Source: Bacillota bacterium
GTDB taxonomy: Bacteria > Bacillota > UBA4882 > UBA8346
Direction of reading: 5' to 3'
Assembly (NCBI GenBank): GCA_023402395.1
Contig: JAEYGI010000004.1
Coordinates: 186,001 to 250,000, forward strand
DNA length: 64,000 bases
This document shows positions 34,521 to 42,905 of the stretch, piece by piece. The notes beneath the pieces are model-generated. The model was given only the letters and a program-made list of their open reading frames with translations, was not told the origin of the DNA and searched no databases. Position 1 is the first letter of the stretch; each line of letters opens with the position of its first letter. Both the position numbers and the translations under genes were made by a program.

Positions 34521-34569
34521 CCGAACTGTAATGAACTTGAAATGGCAGGCTTCCGCCGCAAGAATGGGC

Positions 34570-35706
34570 TTATGAGGCCTGTTTGTAAGTGGCGAGCAAT
34601 TTCTCGGCCGAAGTCCAATCCAGGCCCATGGCCGAGGCCACCGGCTGGCAAGTGATTTTCCCTTGATATGTATTTAAACCCAACAAGAGCGAATGGTCGG
34701 CGAGCATGGCCCGTTCCGCGCCTTGAGCCGCGATCGCCAGCAAGTACGGCAAGATGGCGCCGGTCAAGGCATAGGTGGAAGTCCGGGGCACCGCGCCGGG
34801 CATATTGGCGACCGAGTAATGAATGACGCCATGCTTTTCAAAGCAGGGATGGTCATGGGTGGTGATCCGGTCCACGGTCTCGATGGAGCCGCCCTGGTCG
34901 ATGGCGACGTCGACAATGACCGAACCGGGTTTCATCGTCTTGACCATGGCTTCGCTGACCACCTTCGGCGCCTTGGCCCCGGCCACCAGCACCGCGCCGA
35001 CCAGCAAATCGGCCCGGGAGATCCGTTCCATCACGCTAAATTCATTGTAGTAGACGGTATCGACCCGGCCGCCAAAGATATCGTCCAGATAGGCCAGACG
35101 GCTAGCGTTGATATCAAAGACCGTGACCCGGGCACCCATTCCTAAGGCAATCTTAGCGGCATTGGTCCCGACCACGCCGCCGCCGACGATCATCACTTCG
35201 GCCGGTGGCACGCCCGGCACGCCGCCGAGCAGGATGCCGCGGCCGCCGTTGTATTTCTGGAGCAGGTCCGCGCCGATCTGTACCGACATCCGGCCCGCCA
35301 CTTCACTCATGGGCACCAGCAACGGCAGGCTGCCGCCGGCTGTCTGCACCGTCTCATAGGCGATTCCGGTCACTTTCTTCTTCAGCAGGGCCTCGGTCAA
35401 GGACCGGTTCGGAGCCAGATGCAGGTAGGTAAAGAGGGTCTGTCCCTCCTGCATCAGTTCATACTCTGATTCCAAGGGTTCCTTCACTTTAACCACGGTC
35501 TCGGCCTGGTTCCAGACCGCCGCGGCGCTGTCGGCAACGGCCGCTCCGGCCGCCCGGTACTCTTCGTCGCTGATCCCGCTGCCGGTTCCGGCCGACGGTT
35601 CGATCAGCACCTGATGGCCGGCCTTGACCAAGGCATAGACTCCGGCCGGCGTCACCGCCACCCGGTTTTCGTTGTTCTTAATTTCCTTCGGAACTCCGAT
35701 AATCAT
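34570..35706 (-). CDS. ald: Alanine dehydrogenase
   Basis: Ald interconverts L-alanine and pyruvate with NAD and ammonia, used for alanine catabolism and in sporulation or redox balance. The 378-residue product begins MIIGVPKEIKNNENRVAVTP, the classic opening, and has the substrate and NAD regions (LFTYLHLAPN, MIVGGGVVGTNAAKIALGMG, DVAIDQGGSIET). The start at 35706 has GGAGGTG upstream; a longer frame to 35781 has no support. An Lrp-type regulator lies immediately upstream, a common pairing. Confidence 0.96.
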   Translation of the reverse strand: MIIGVPKEIKNNENRVAVTPAGVYALVKAGHQVLIEPSAGTGSGISDEEYRAAGAAVADSAAAVWNQAETVVKVKEPLESEYELMQEGQTLFTYLHLAPNRSLTEALLKKKVTGIAYETVQTAGGSLPLLVPMSEVAGRMSVQIGADLLQKYNGGRGILLGGVPGVPPAEVMIVGGGVVGTNAAKIALGMGARVTVFDINASRLAYLDDIFGGRVDTVYYNEFSVMERISRADLLVGAVLVAGAKAPKVVSEAMVKTMKPGSVIVDVAIDQGGSIETVDRITTHDHPCFEKHGVIHYSVANMPGAVPRTSTYALTGAILPYLLAIAAQGAERAMLADHSLLLGLNTYQGKITCQPVASAMGLDWTSAEKLLATYKQAS

Positions 35707-35865
35707 CCGTAAAAACACCTCCAAAATTGAAAGCCGGTTGATAAAGCCCATTGGTCGCCCTGTGCCGCGCTCCCGGCGCAAGATGAATTGAAGCGACTTT
35801 TATCCCCGCTTTGCTGCGCTGTCGCGGGCGATCCTCGGCCTGCCGGCCCAGGGGGCACCACGTTT

Positions 35866-36327
35866 TTAATTGCCGTTCGGTTCGGCCGGTACAATCGAGT
35901 GATTGTTTTTGACGGTCGACAGCACCATCACGGTCCGGGTCTTCTGGATCCCGGGGACGCTTTTGATCCGGTTTAATAACCGTTCCAAAGTGGCGGCGCT
36001 ATGCGTCACGATCTTCAGGGCATAATCAAAATCCCCGGCCACATAATGACATTCGAGGATCTCATCCTCACCCTGGACAAACTGGACGAACTGCTCGGTA
36101 AACTTTGGCCGTTCCAGGCTGATGAACATGATTGCCGTCAGTTCTTTCCGAAAATGCTCGGGATTGACAATCGCCACGTATTTGGCGATGATTCCCGACG
36201 CCTCCAGCTTCTTCAACCGGTCGCTGACAGCCGGAACCGACAGATTAATCCTGCCCGCCATCTCGGAAACGGTCATTCGCGCGTTCTCCTGGAGCAGTTT
36301 TAAGATTTTGATATCCAATCCGTCCAT
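35866..36327 (-). CDS. Lrp/AsnC family transcriptional regulator
   Basis: A 153-residue regulator with an N-terminal winged helix-turn-helix (residues 5-55; MTVSEMAGRINLSVPAVSDRLKKLE) and a C-terminal RAM/effector domain (about 65-140; ECHYVAGDFDYALKIVT). Such proteins bind amino acids and form octamers. Its place upstream of ald in the same direction suggests it controls ald, as AldR-type proteins do in other bacteria. The upstream spacer (36328-36573) has two strong stem-loops. Confidence 0.88.
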   Translation of the reverse strand: MDGLDIKILKLLQENARMTVSEMAGRINLSVPAVSDRLKKLEASGIIAKYVAIVNPEHFRKELTAIMFISLERPKFTEQFVQFVQGEDEILECHYVAGDFDYALKIVTHSAATLERLLNRIKSVPGIQKTRTVMVLSTVKNNHSIVPAEPNGN

Positions 36328-36467
36328 CTGATACCTCTTCCGGAAGTCTCGTTACCATTTTACACAAATTGCTTAGATTGTTTAATAGATTTCCAAATAT
36401 ACCGTAAAATATTTTAGCATAATGCGGTTTCGGTTTAAATTTTTCGAAAGAACCGATTCCTTCCGGC

Positions 36468-36495
36468 CGCCGGGTTAACTTTTTTTAACCCGGCG
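36468..36495. repeat. 11-bp stem-loop between ilvE and lrp-type gene
   Basis: CGCCGGGTTAA and TTAACCCGGCG with a six-base loop. It sits 15 bases from the second stem-loop at 36510-36535. Confidence 0.75.
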
Positions 36496-36509
36496 CGACA
36501 CCCAAATAG

Positions 36510-36535
36510 AAAAGCCGCTCCCTTGAGCGGCTTTT
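36510..36535 (-). terminator. Terminator after ilvE
   Basis: AAAAGCCGCTC-CCTT-GAGCGGCTTTT, a perfect 11-bp stem with T-rich ends on both strands. It is 39 bases past the ilvE stop. Confidence 0.85.
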
Positions 36536-36573
36536 CTGTTAATGCGACAACGGCCCGGCCGTTAACCGGCCAA

Positions 36574-37653
36574 TTATAACCGGCCAATCTCCCGGACCCA
36601 CCCGAACGGATCCTTGGCCCGGCCGTACTGGATATCCACCAGCGTATCGTAGAGTTTCCGGGTTATCGGACCGACCTGGTTATGGTTGATCAAGTAATCC
36701 CGGTCTTTGAAATACAGCGATCCCACCGGCGAGATGACGGCGGCGGTTCCGGAGCCGAACGACTCCGTCAGAATGCCGCTCTCCAGCCCGGTAATGATTT
36801 CGTCGATGCCGATCGGACGTTCCTCCACCGAGTAACCCATGCTCCGGGCCAACTCAATGATTGACGCCCGGGTGATTCCGGGTAGGATTGACCCGCCCAG
36901 GCTGGGAGTGACCAGCTTGTCGCCGAAGACAAAGAAGATATTCATGGCGCCGACCTCCTCGACGTACTTCTTTTCTTTGGCGTCCAGCCACAGCACTTGA
37001 GTGAAGCCTTTCTCCTCCGCCTTGGCGCCCGCCAAGAGGCTGGCCGCATAGTTTCCGCCAGTTTTGGCGTTTCCGACGCCGCCCACCGCGGCCCGGATGA
37101 AGTAATCCTCGACAAATAGTTTGACCGGTTTAAATCCTCCTTTGAAATAGGCGGCCACCGGAGTCAGGATCACGAAGAACAGATACTCGTCCGCCGGGTG
37201 AACGCCCAGCTGATCCCCGGTTCCAATCAGGGTCGGCCGGATATAGAGCGAGGTTCCCGGTGCCTTCGGGATCCACCGTTTCTCCAGGTTTACCAGTTCG
37301 GTGATGGCATCGATGAAGATCTCCTCAGGCAGCGGCGCCATACATAACCGCTCCGCCGAATCGTACATCCGGCGCGCGTTCTGTTCCGGCCGAAACAGCA
37401 GGATCCGTCCATCTTCCGCGGCATACGCCTTCAGGCCTTCGAAGATCTCCTGTGAGTAATGGAGCACCACCGCGGCCGGGCTGATCTCAAACGGCCGCAG
37501 CTTGGAGATACGCGGCTCCACCCAGCCCCGGTCTTTCCGGTGATAGATGGTGAACATGTAGTCGGTGAAGAATTTTCCGAACCCTAGTTGCGACGGATCG
37601 TCATACAGGGGTTTCAGTTCCCGTTCCGGTAGTTTGTCTATGGCAATATTCAT
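36574..37653 (-). CDS. ilvE: Branched-chain amino acid aminotransferase
   Basis: IlvE carries out the last step of valine, leucine and isoleucine synthesis, or the first of their breakdown, using PLP. The 359-residue product is a class IV aminotransferase with the PLP-lysine in NAKTGGNYAASL and the downstream EEVGAMNIFFVFGDKLVTPSL and LPGITRASIIELA motifs. I start it at the ATG at 37653 with AGGAGG upstream; 12 further upstream codons lack support. A good sigma-A promoter lies about 90 bases upstream. Confidence 0.96.
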   Translation of the reverse strand: MNIAIDKLPERELKPLYDDPSQLGFGKFFTDYMFTIYHRKDRGWVEPRISKLRPFEISPAAVVLHYSQEIFEGLKAYAAEDGRILLFRPEQNARRMYDSAERLCMAPLPEEIFIDAITELVNLEKRWIPKAPGTSLYIRPTLIGTGDQLGVHPADEYLFFVILTPVAAYFKGGFKPVKLFVEDYFIRAAVGGVGNAKTGGNYAASLLAGAKAEEKGFTQVLWLDAKEKKYVEEVGAMNIFFVFGDKLVTPSLGGSILPGITRASIIELARSMGYSVEERPIGIDEIITGLESGILTESFGSGTAAVISPVGSLYFKDRDYLINHNQVGPITRKLYDTLVDIQYGRAKDPFGWVREIGRL

Positions 37654-37740
37654 GGCGTTCGCCTCCTGAATAATATAAACCCGTTGCATCTCTGGGATAA
37701 AGCCGGTTCATCCCGCAGCCGTTAAATGGATAATGTTTAA

Positions 37741-37768
37741 ATTATACCACATTTCCAGCGGGTGTTAA
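37741..37768 (-). promoter_or_regulatory. Sigma-A promoter for ilvE
   Basis: Minus strand: TTAACA (37763-37768), 16-base spacer ending TGTGG, then TATAAT (37741-37746). An inverted repeat ACATCCAAC/GTTGGATGT borders the -35 region and could be an operator. Confidence 0.75.
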
Positions 37769-37843
37769 CATCCAACTCCGCTTCGCGGCGAAAAAATTGG
37801 TTGGTTGGATGTCGGACAATGCAACCCGCGAACCAGGGCGGAC

Positions 37844-37868
37844 AATAAAAAAACGCCCTCCAGGCGTT
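37844..37868 (-). terminator. Terminator after the Spo0E-like gene
   Basis: Minus strand AACGCC-TGGAG-GGCGTT followed by TTTTTATTG, directly past the stop at 37873. Confidence 0.85.
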
Positions 37869-37872
37869 GCGG

Positions 37873-38040
37873 TTATGGACATTCGAGCAAACGAAGCAGA
37901 CGGCTGACGGTTAAATCTATCTTGGTGGCTAAAACATAACTCTCTTTGTCCTGCAGTTCGCATTCAGCATTGCTGTTGATCAAGTCCTGCTTTAGTTCGC
38001 CGAGCTCGTGATGGATCAGTTCCAGCTCGTTGTCGAACAT
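37873..38040 (-). CDS. Spo0E-like small protein
   Basis: A 55-residue, two-helix protein, MFDNELELIHHELGELKQDL then a linker and VLATKIDLTVSRLLRLL. Length, helical hairpin shape and spacing resemble the Spo0E family, which dephosphorylates Spo0A-P and delays sporulation. The usual SQELD active motif is replaced by ATKID, so phosphatase activity is doubtful. The start at 38040 has GGAGGAC upstream. The frame stays open far upstream but that is antisense or spacer sequence. A terminator follows. Confidence 0.5.
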   Translation of the reverse strand: MFDNELELIHHELGELKQDLINSNAECELQDKESYVLATKIDLTVSRLLRLLECP

Positions 38041-38182
38041 GACTCGTCCTCCATTGAGGTTTCTCCTCTGTGTCATCATATTATCGCAAACGGCTTCGCG
38101 ATGCAAGCGGCCAATCGCCACGCAATATCCGTTCCCATTGCATGACTTCGCTTTCTCGCGATTTTTCCGGTTCGATTTCCGT

Positions 38183-38680
38183 TTATTGGCCCTCGCCCCT
38201 CCGGCTCGACGCTTGACTGATTCCAGTGGAACCAAATCCTCCCGTGCCACGGTCGCTCGCCTCCAGTTCCTCCGACTCCTCCCAGACCACCCGGTGGATC
38301 GGAAAAAATCCGATCTGAGCCACCCGGTCCCCGGGCCGTACCGTAAAATCGGCATCCCCGTCATTTTTGACCAGACAGATGATCTCGCCCCGATAATCGC
38401 TGTCAATCACACCGACCGCGTTGGAAAGGGCGATGCCGTGCTTTGACGCCAGCCCGCTGCGGGGAAAGACCAACGCCACCAGTTCCGGGGTGGGAAGCTC
38501 GATGGCGATGCCGGTGGGAATCTTCCCCCGGCTTCCGGCCGGGATTACAATCGGCCCGTCACAGCAGGCGTGAAGATCCATGGCCGCCGCACCGGCAGTA
38601 GCGTAGGACGGCAGCGGAATGGTTTTTTGGGCTAGCGTGGACACGAGCTTGATTTTAACCGCGGTTGGTTGGTTATTCAT
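38183..38680 (-). CDS. dut: Deoxyuridine triphosphatase (dUTPase)
   Basis: Dut hydrolyses dUTP to dUMP, keeping uracil out of DNA and feeding dTMP synthesis. The 165-residue trimeric-type enzyme shows all five motifs: MDLHA, PRSGLASKHGIAL, GVIDSDYRGEI, RVAQIGFFPI and RGTGGFGSTG at the C-terminus. The start ATG at 38680 overlaps the end of the M16 peptidase gene by 8 bases. The dut-M16 pairing is common in Firmicutes. Confidence 0.96.
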   Translation of the reverse strand: MNNQPTAVKIKLVSTLAQKTIPLPSYATAGAAAMDLHACCDGPIVIPAGSRGKIPTGIAIELPTPELVALVFPRSGLASKHGIALSNAVGVIDSDYRGEIICLVKNDGDADFTVRPGDRVAQIGFFPIHRVVWEESEELEASDRGTGGFGSTGISQASSRRGEGQ

Positions 38681-39932
38681 CGTCGTTCTCCTCTTCCGGT
38701 CCGGCCGCGGCGTCAAACGGGCCGATGGCCGAGATGACCAGCCGTTCTTCACTGAACAGGTTGCGGGCCGCCCGTTGAACCTGTTCCGCGCTGACCGCCT
38801 CGATCCGGGCCACGTTAACCTCGGGGGAGAGCAGCGGATCGTCAAAGAGGGCCAGCTTGGCGATGCGGCTCATCCGGTTACAGGTGCTCTCCAAGCTGAG
38901 CAACAGGTTTCCTTTTAATTGTTCCTTGGCCCGGGCCAGTTCCCCGGGTCCGACCGGCTCTTGCTGCAATTTCTGCAATTCGGTTTTGATCACCGCAATT
39001 ACTTCGTCATAATTCTTCAAGCTGGTTCCGGCGTAGATCGAAAAAATTCCGGTGTCCCGGTATGCGGCGTGGCTGGAACCGGCCACATAGACCAGGCCCC
39101 GCTCCTCGCGCAACTGTTGAAACAGCCGGGAACTGACGCTGCCGCCCAGAATGCTGTCCAAAACAAAGATCGGATAGCGGTCGGGATCTTTCCGGCCCAC
39201 GCCGCGGGTTCCGAGACAGATATGGACCTGCTCGGTTTCCTTGGGACGCAATACCACATCCGGCTCCAGATCCGGGATTGGGACGAGCTGACGCCCGGTC
39301 CTGCCCTCCAAATGCGCAAATCTGGCTTCGATCTCTGTCACAATCTGGTCAAACTGGACATTACCTGCTACTGCAAAAACCATGTTATCCGGGGTATAAT
39401 GATGACTTAAATAGTCGAGTATCATCGACCGATCGATCCGGGAGACCGTTTCCGGCGCTCCCAAAATCGTCCAGCCGAGCGGATGGCCCTTGAGAACGGT
39501 TTCGGCGAAAAGGTCGTGAACCAGTTCATCGGGAGAGTCCTCGAAGGATTTAATCTCTTCGAGCACCACTTGTTTTTCCTTTTCGAGCTCTTCCGGCTGG
39601 AAGAGAGAGCCGGTGATCATGTCCGCCAGCAGATCAATGCCAAGCTGAAAATGTTGATGCAACACCTTGGCGTAATAACAAGTGTACTCCTTGGTGGTAA
39701 AGGCGTTGAGCTGACCGCCCACGGCATCGATGGCTTCGGCGATCTGTTTGGTGGTCCGGCGGCCGGTGCCTTTAAACATCATATGTTCAATGAAATGAGA
39801 GATCCCGTTGAGCGCGGGTTCCTCATAACGCGATCCGGTTCCGACCCAGACTCCCAAAGAGACCGAATGCACGCCCGGCACGGTTTCACAAACGATCCGG
39901 AGGCCATTGTCCAATCTGGCTTGTTGATACAT
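38673..39932 (-). CDS. M16 family zinc peptidase (processing peptidase-like)
   Basis: A 419-residue member of the insulysin/mitochondrial processing peptidase family (MlpA/YmxG in Bacillus). The inverted zinc motif HFIEH (HxxEH, near residue 49) with the downstream Glu region (ETVLKGHPLGW) is present, and the second half has the inactive-domain pattern of the family (RLFQQLREERGLVY). Cytoplasmic; natural substrates are unknown. I prefer the ATG at 39932 because CGAGGAA precedes it; an ATG at 39971 lacks a ribosome site. Confidence 0.9.
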   Translation of the reverse strand: MYQQARLDNGLRIVCETVPGVHSVSLGVWVGTGSRYEEPALNGISHFIEHMMFKGTGRRTTKQIAEAIDAVGGQLNAFTTKEYTCYYAKVLHQHFQLGIDLLADMITGSLFQPEELEKEKQVVLEEIKSFEDSPDELVHDLFAETVLKGHPLGWTILGAPETVSRIDRSMILDYLSHHYTPDNMVFAVAGNVQFDQIVTEIEARFAHLEGRTGRQLVPIPDLEPDVVLRPKETEQVHICLGTRGVGRKDPDRYPIFVLDSILGGSVSSRLFQQLREERGLVYVAGSSHAAYRDTGIFSIYAGTSLKNYDEVIAVIKTELQKLQQEPVGPGELARAKEQLKGNLLLSLESTCNRMSRIAKLALFDDPLLSPEVNVARIEAVSAEQVQRAARNLFSEERLVISAIGPFDAAAGPEEENDDE

Positions 39933-39971
39933 GGATTGTTCCTCGATTATCAGATTGTTATTTGAAGCCAT

Positions 39972-40080
39972 GGGATAAAGTTTACCGGTTGACGTCGACT
40001 ATGTGAACTGTCCCAAAATCGACTTTATCCCTTGCTTCTTTTAGGTTTTGTGTACAACCTAGGCCATTGGCCGGTTTGTC
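39972..40080. repeat. Dispersed repeat, copy B
   Basis: Starts with GGGATAAAG (39972-39980) and has CTTTATCCC at 40023-40031, then TTGCTTCTTTTAGG and a GGCCATTGGCC hairpin. It shares long blocks with copy A (GGTTGACG, AACTGTCC, ATCGACTTTATCCCTTG) and, inverted, with copy C. It begins right in front of the M16 peptidase gene. Confidence 0.7.
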
Positions 40081-40284
40081 ACAGCGCTTTTAGGCAATTA
40101 ACCATTCTATGTTCGATTTTCAATAAGAAAGTCCTTCTTTTTCATTGTTTTTAAATGTTACAGGTCGGCCCATCGGTTCCATAATCTGAGCAAAATGCCC
40201 ATGATTCACGGCTTTGCCGGGATCTACTTAAAGGTTTCCGGTACCTGCCGCCGAATCAACTGATGATGGCCTAAGCCCATTGTG

Positions 40285-40393
40285 ATCAAGCCCGGCCGAA
40301 AATCGTGGATTGTTCACAAACGCTTAGGAAAGCAGGGATAAAGTCGTTTTGCCAGATGCGGCAGGACCGCTGTGGAACGCTGAACTTTATCCC
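40285..40393. repeat. Dispersed repeat, copy C (inverted)
   Basis: GGGATAAAG (40335-40343) and CTTTATCCC (40385-40393) bound a 59-bp core, the same spacing as in copy B (60 bp). The flank to 40285 matches copy B when reversed. Copies B and C therefore face each other in the 498-base spacer 39933-40430. No gene is visible in this spacer. Confidence 0.65.
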
Positions 40394-40430
40394 GTGGCGC
40401 ATAAACCGATCTGGTGAAGGGAGTTGCCCG

Positions 40431-41723
40431 ATGCAAGGCAATTTAATATCCACACTCGTTGCGATATTGCTCTATCTGACCTCCGGTTTCTTCGGCGGCG
40501 GCTCGTCGGCTCCGTCCAATCCGGGTTCCGCGTTGCCGGCGAACCCTGACAGCCTCTTTCCCAAGGCCGGAGTGGTCAGCAGTCAACAAGCGAATATCCG
40601 GAGCAGCGCCTCCAGTTCCAGTTCGGTGGTTGGCATGGCCGCCAAAAACACGCCGGTGATTATTTTGTCCGAAAACAAGGATTGGTATCAAATTCAGACT
40701 GATTCCGGGATTAGCGGCTGGGTCGCCAAATGGATGATCTCCGCCAAGAACTATGCAACGGGAACTATGAGCAAACGCAAGACCATCGCCGGTTATTACG
40801 TGGAAAACTATTATAACGATCCAGTAGGCTATCAGGTGCTCTCGCAGCACCTGGGGACGATCAACACGGTCATCCCCTTCTCGTTCAATGTTGATCAGTA
40901 CGGCACGATTCGCAGCAGCCATAACCCGAAACCGGTGAACCTGGCCAAAAGCGCCGGCGCCACGACTCTGGCCCTGGTCAACAACATTAAAGGCGATAAC
41001 TTCAACAGCAACGTGATTCACAAGATGCTGACCAGTTCCACCAGCCGTTCCAAGGCGGTTCAAGGCATTCGCCGGATGGTGCTGGAAAAAGGATATAACG
41101 GTGTCAATATTGACTTTGAAAATGTACCGGCCAAGGACCGCATCTATCTGACCGCCTTCTTCCGGGAACTGGCGGCGGAATTGCGGCCCAAAGGACTGCT
41201 GGTAACGGCCTCCGTTCCGGCCAAAACCGCCGATGATCGAAGCTCGTCGCACGGCGGAGCCTATGATTACACGGCGCTCGCTCCTTACCTGGATCAAGTG
41301 ATGATCATGACTTACGACGAACATTACGCGGGCGGCCCGGCCGGTCCGGTGGCCTCTTACCCTTGGGTCGAAAGGGTGATCAACTATGCGCTCAAATCCT
41401 TCGGCCCGTCCAAGATCGTGCTCGGAATCGCCGGCTACGGATATGATTGGAGCTGGAATTCGGGAAGAGCGTTGAACAACGGGGCGATCCAAAACCTGAT
41501 CAAAAAATATAAAGTGGCGCCCAAATGGCATTCCACTTATAAAGTTCCGTATTTCACCTATAAAAACTGGGGAACCACCCATCAGGTCTGGTATGAGAAT
41601 AGCCATAGTACCGCAGCCAAGATGGATCTGGTCCGGAAATACGGATTGAGGGGAGTTGCGGTCTGGCGGCTCGGTTACGAGGATCCGGGGATCTGGGGCA
41701 TGATCCGTCAAGGCCTGTACTAA
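40431..41723 (+). CDS. Exported SH3b-GH18 glycoside hydrolase
   Basis: A 430-residue exported protein that probably acts on peptidoglycan or chitin-like glycans. In order: signal or anchor helix (residues 3-20), low-complexity linker, SH3b domain (about 45-105; ANIRSSASSSSSVVG and GWVAKWM) and a GH18 barrel (about 115-430). The catalytic motif reads GVNIDFEN (near residue 228), with the acid/base glutamate conserved. This layout matches YdhD/YaaH-type spore or cell wall hydrolases. I start at 40431 with GAAGGGAG upstream; the frame is open further up. Confidence 0.88.
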   Translation: MQGNLISTLVAILLYLTSGFFGGGSSAPSNPGSALPANPDSLFPKAGVVSSQQANIRSSASSSSSVVGMAAKNTPVIILSENKDWYQIQTDSGISGWVAKWMISAKNYATGTMSKRKTIAGYYVENYYNDPVGYQVLSQHLGTINTVIPFSFNVDQYGTIRSSHNPKPVNLAKSAGATTLALVNNIKGDNFNSNVIHKMLTSSTSRSKAVQGIRRMVLEKGYNGVNIDFENVPAKDRIYLTAFFRELAAELRPKGLLVTASVPAKTADDRSSSHGGAYDYTALAPYLDQVMIMTYDEHYAGGPAGPVASYPWVERVINYALKSFGPSKIVLGIAGYGYDWSWNSGRALNNGAIQNLIKKYKVAPKWHSTYKVPYFTYKNWGTTHQVWYENSHSTAAKMDLVRKYGLRGVAVWRLGYEDPGIWGMIRQGLY

Positions 41724-41738
41724 ACGCGTTGTAATAAA

Positions 41739-41757
41739 CCCCGGCCTTTGGCCGGGG
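41739..41757. repeat. CCCCGGCC/GGCCGGGG stem-loop
   Basis: An 8-bp perfect stem with a three-base loop, the first of two hairpins after the GH18 gene. It resembles the small hairpin near 19331-19350. Confidence 0.6.
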
Positions 41758-41775
41758 CTTATTGGGCGGGTTGTC

Positions 41776-41800
41776 AAAAAGGGCGCTTCGCGCCCTTTTT
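41776..41800. terminator. Bidirectional terminator between GH18 and ylxY-like genes
   Basis: AAAAAGGGCGC-TTC-GCGCCCTTTTT: an 11-bp stem with A and T tails, placed between two convergent genes. Confidence 0.85.
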
Positions 41801-41849
41801 TCGATCCGGTAACCCTTTTTGAACCGCTGAATGGTTGGCCGAACGTCTT

Positions 41850-42833
41850 TTATGATTTCGTCATGACCCTTGAAACCATTCCCGGCTCCAAGCCCTTCTG
41901 ACGCAACCCCCGGATTAAACCGCGCAGGGCGGTGCGGGTGGCGATCGTCGGATGCATCAGAATGATCCCGCCGGACTCAATCTTGCTCAACACCCGCTGC
42001 AGCATAGCGTCGGGGGCCGGATTCTTCCAGTCAATCGTGTCCACCGACCATAGCACGGTATAATAGCCAAGCTCGCCCGCTACCGCCAGAATCTCCGAGT
42101 TCAGCTCGCCATAGGGCGGAGCGAAAAGATTGGCCGATTTCCGGCCCGTCACCGACCACAGCAGCAAGGCGTTATCCGCGATCAGTTTCTTCAATTGCTC
42201 CCGGTTCATCTGCACCGGATGACCGTGATAGAGGCCATGGTTGGCGATCTCGTGTCCCCTGGTCCCGATATTTTTGACCAGTTCCGGAAAGAGCTTCACC
42301 CAGGTTCCCACAAAAAAGAAAGTGGCCCGCACGTTCTCCTCGTCCAGCGTCTTGAGGATCGTGTCCAGATGCTCCTCGCCCCAGGCCACATTGATCGCCA
42401 GGCCGACCCGGTTTGACTCCCGGTTGCCCTGATAGACCGGCTTGAAAAAATCCTCCGTGACTGAAGGCGGGATCGGAGTGATCAACAGCTTCAGCTCAGA
42501 TCCGGCTTCCGCCCGGTAGACCTGGTTAACCGTCCCGGCGATATCGACCTTCCGGCCGGACTGGGACGGAACGATCTCGCCGGTCTCCGGAAAATAACTG
42601 GCGTTTCTCGGTTCGCGATTGATTCCGGACGCCATGGTTTCCACCAGGCCGGCCACCTCTTCCGGCAGCAGCCCTTGAACGACCCGCCCCTCCAGGCGGA
42701 TTCCGGACTTGACCCCGAACAGCCGCCGCGCCACCAACTCCCAATTGGCCGCCATTCCGGCTGAGAAAATAAGCAGCACTAGCAGCAGCAGTCCCCACCG
42801 GACCTGCTTCCGGCCTAAAAACAAGACCCGCAT
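41850..42833 (-). CDS. ylxY: YlxY-like polysaccharide deacetylase-fold protein
   Basis: A 327-residue membrane-anchored protein with one helix (about residues 10-32) and a NodB-fold domain (about 140-325). The catalytic aspartates of the TFDDG motif are replaced by LAINVAWGEE, as in YlxY/PdaB-type proteins; HEIANHGLYHGHP, FAPPYGE and WSVDTIDW are kept. It may be a weak or non-canonical deacetylase. The ATG at 42833 has GGGGGTGAGG upstream; a TTG at 42866 is less likely. Proximity to dut and the M16 peptidase recalls Bacillus ylxY. Confidence 0.82.
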   Translation of the reverse strand: MRVLFLGRKQVRWGLLLLVLLIFSAGMAANWELVARRLFGVKSGIRLEGRVVQGLLPEEVAGLVETMASGINREPRNASYFPETGEIVPSQSGRKVDIAGTVNQVYRAEAGSELKLLITPIPPSVTEDFFKPVYQGNRESNRVGLAINVAWGEEHLDTILKTLDEENVRATFFFVGTWVKLFPELVKNIGTRGHEIANHGLYHGHPVQMNREQLKKLIADNALLLWSVTGRKSANLFAPPYGELNSEILAVAGELGYYTVLWSVDTIDWKNPAPDAMLQRVLSKIESGGIILMHPTIATRTALRGLIRGLRQKGLEPGMVSRVMTKS

Positions 42834-42905
42834 CAACCTCACCCCCGCTTCTATTTTCTTATTCAAGAAGCGTTCGGGCTAGAACCGCGGGACAATCCCA
42901 ACGCG

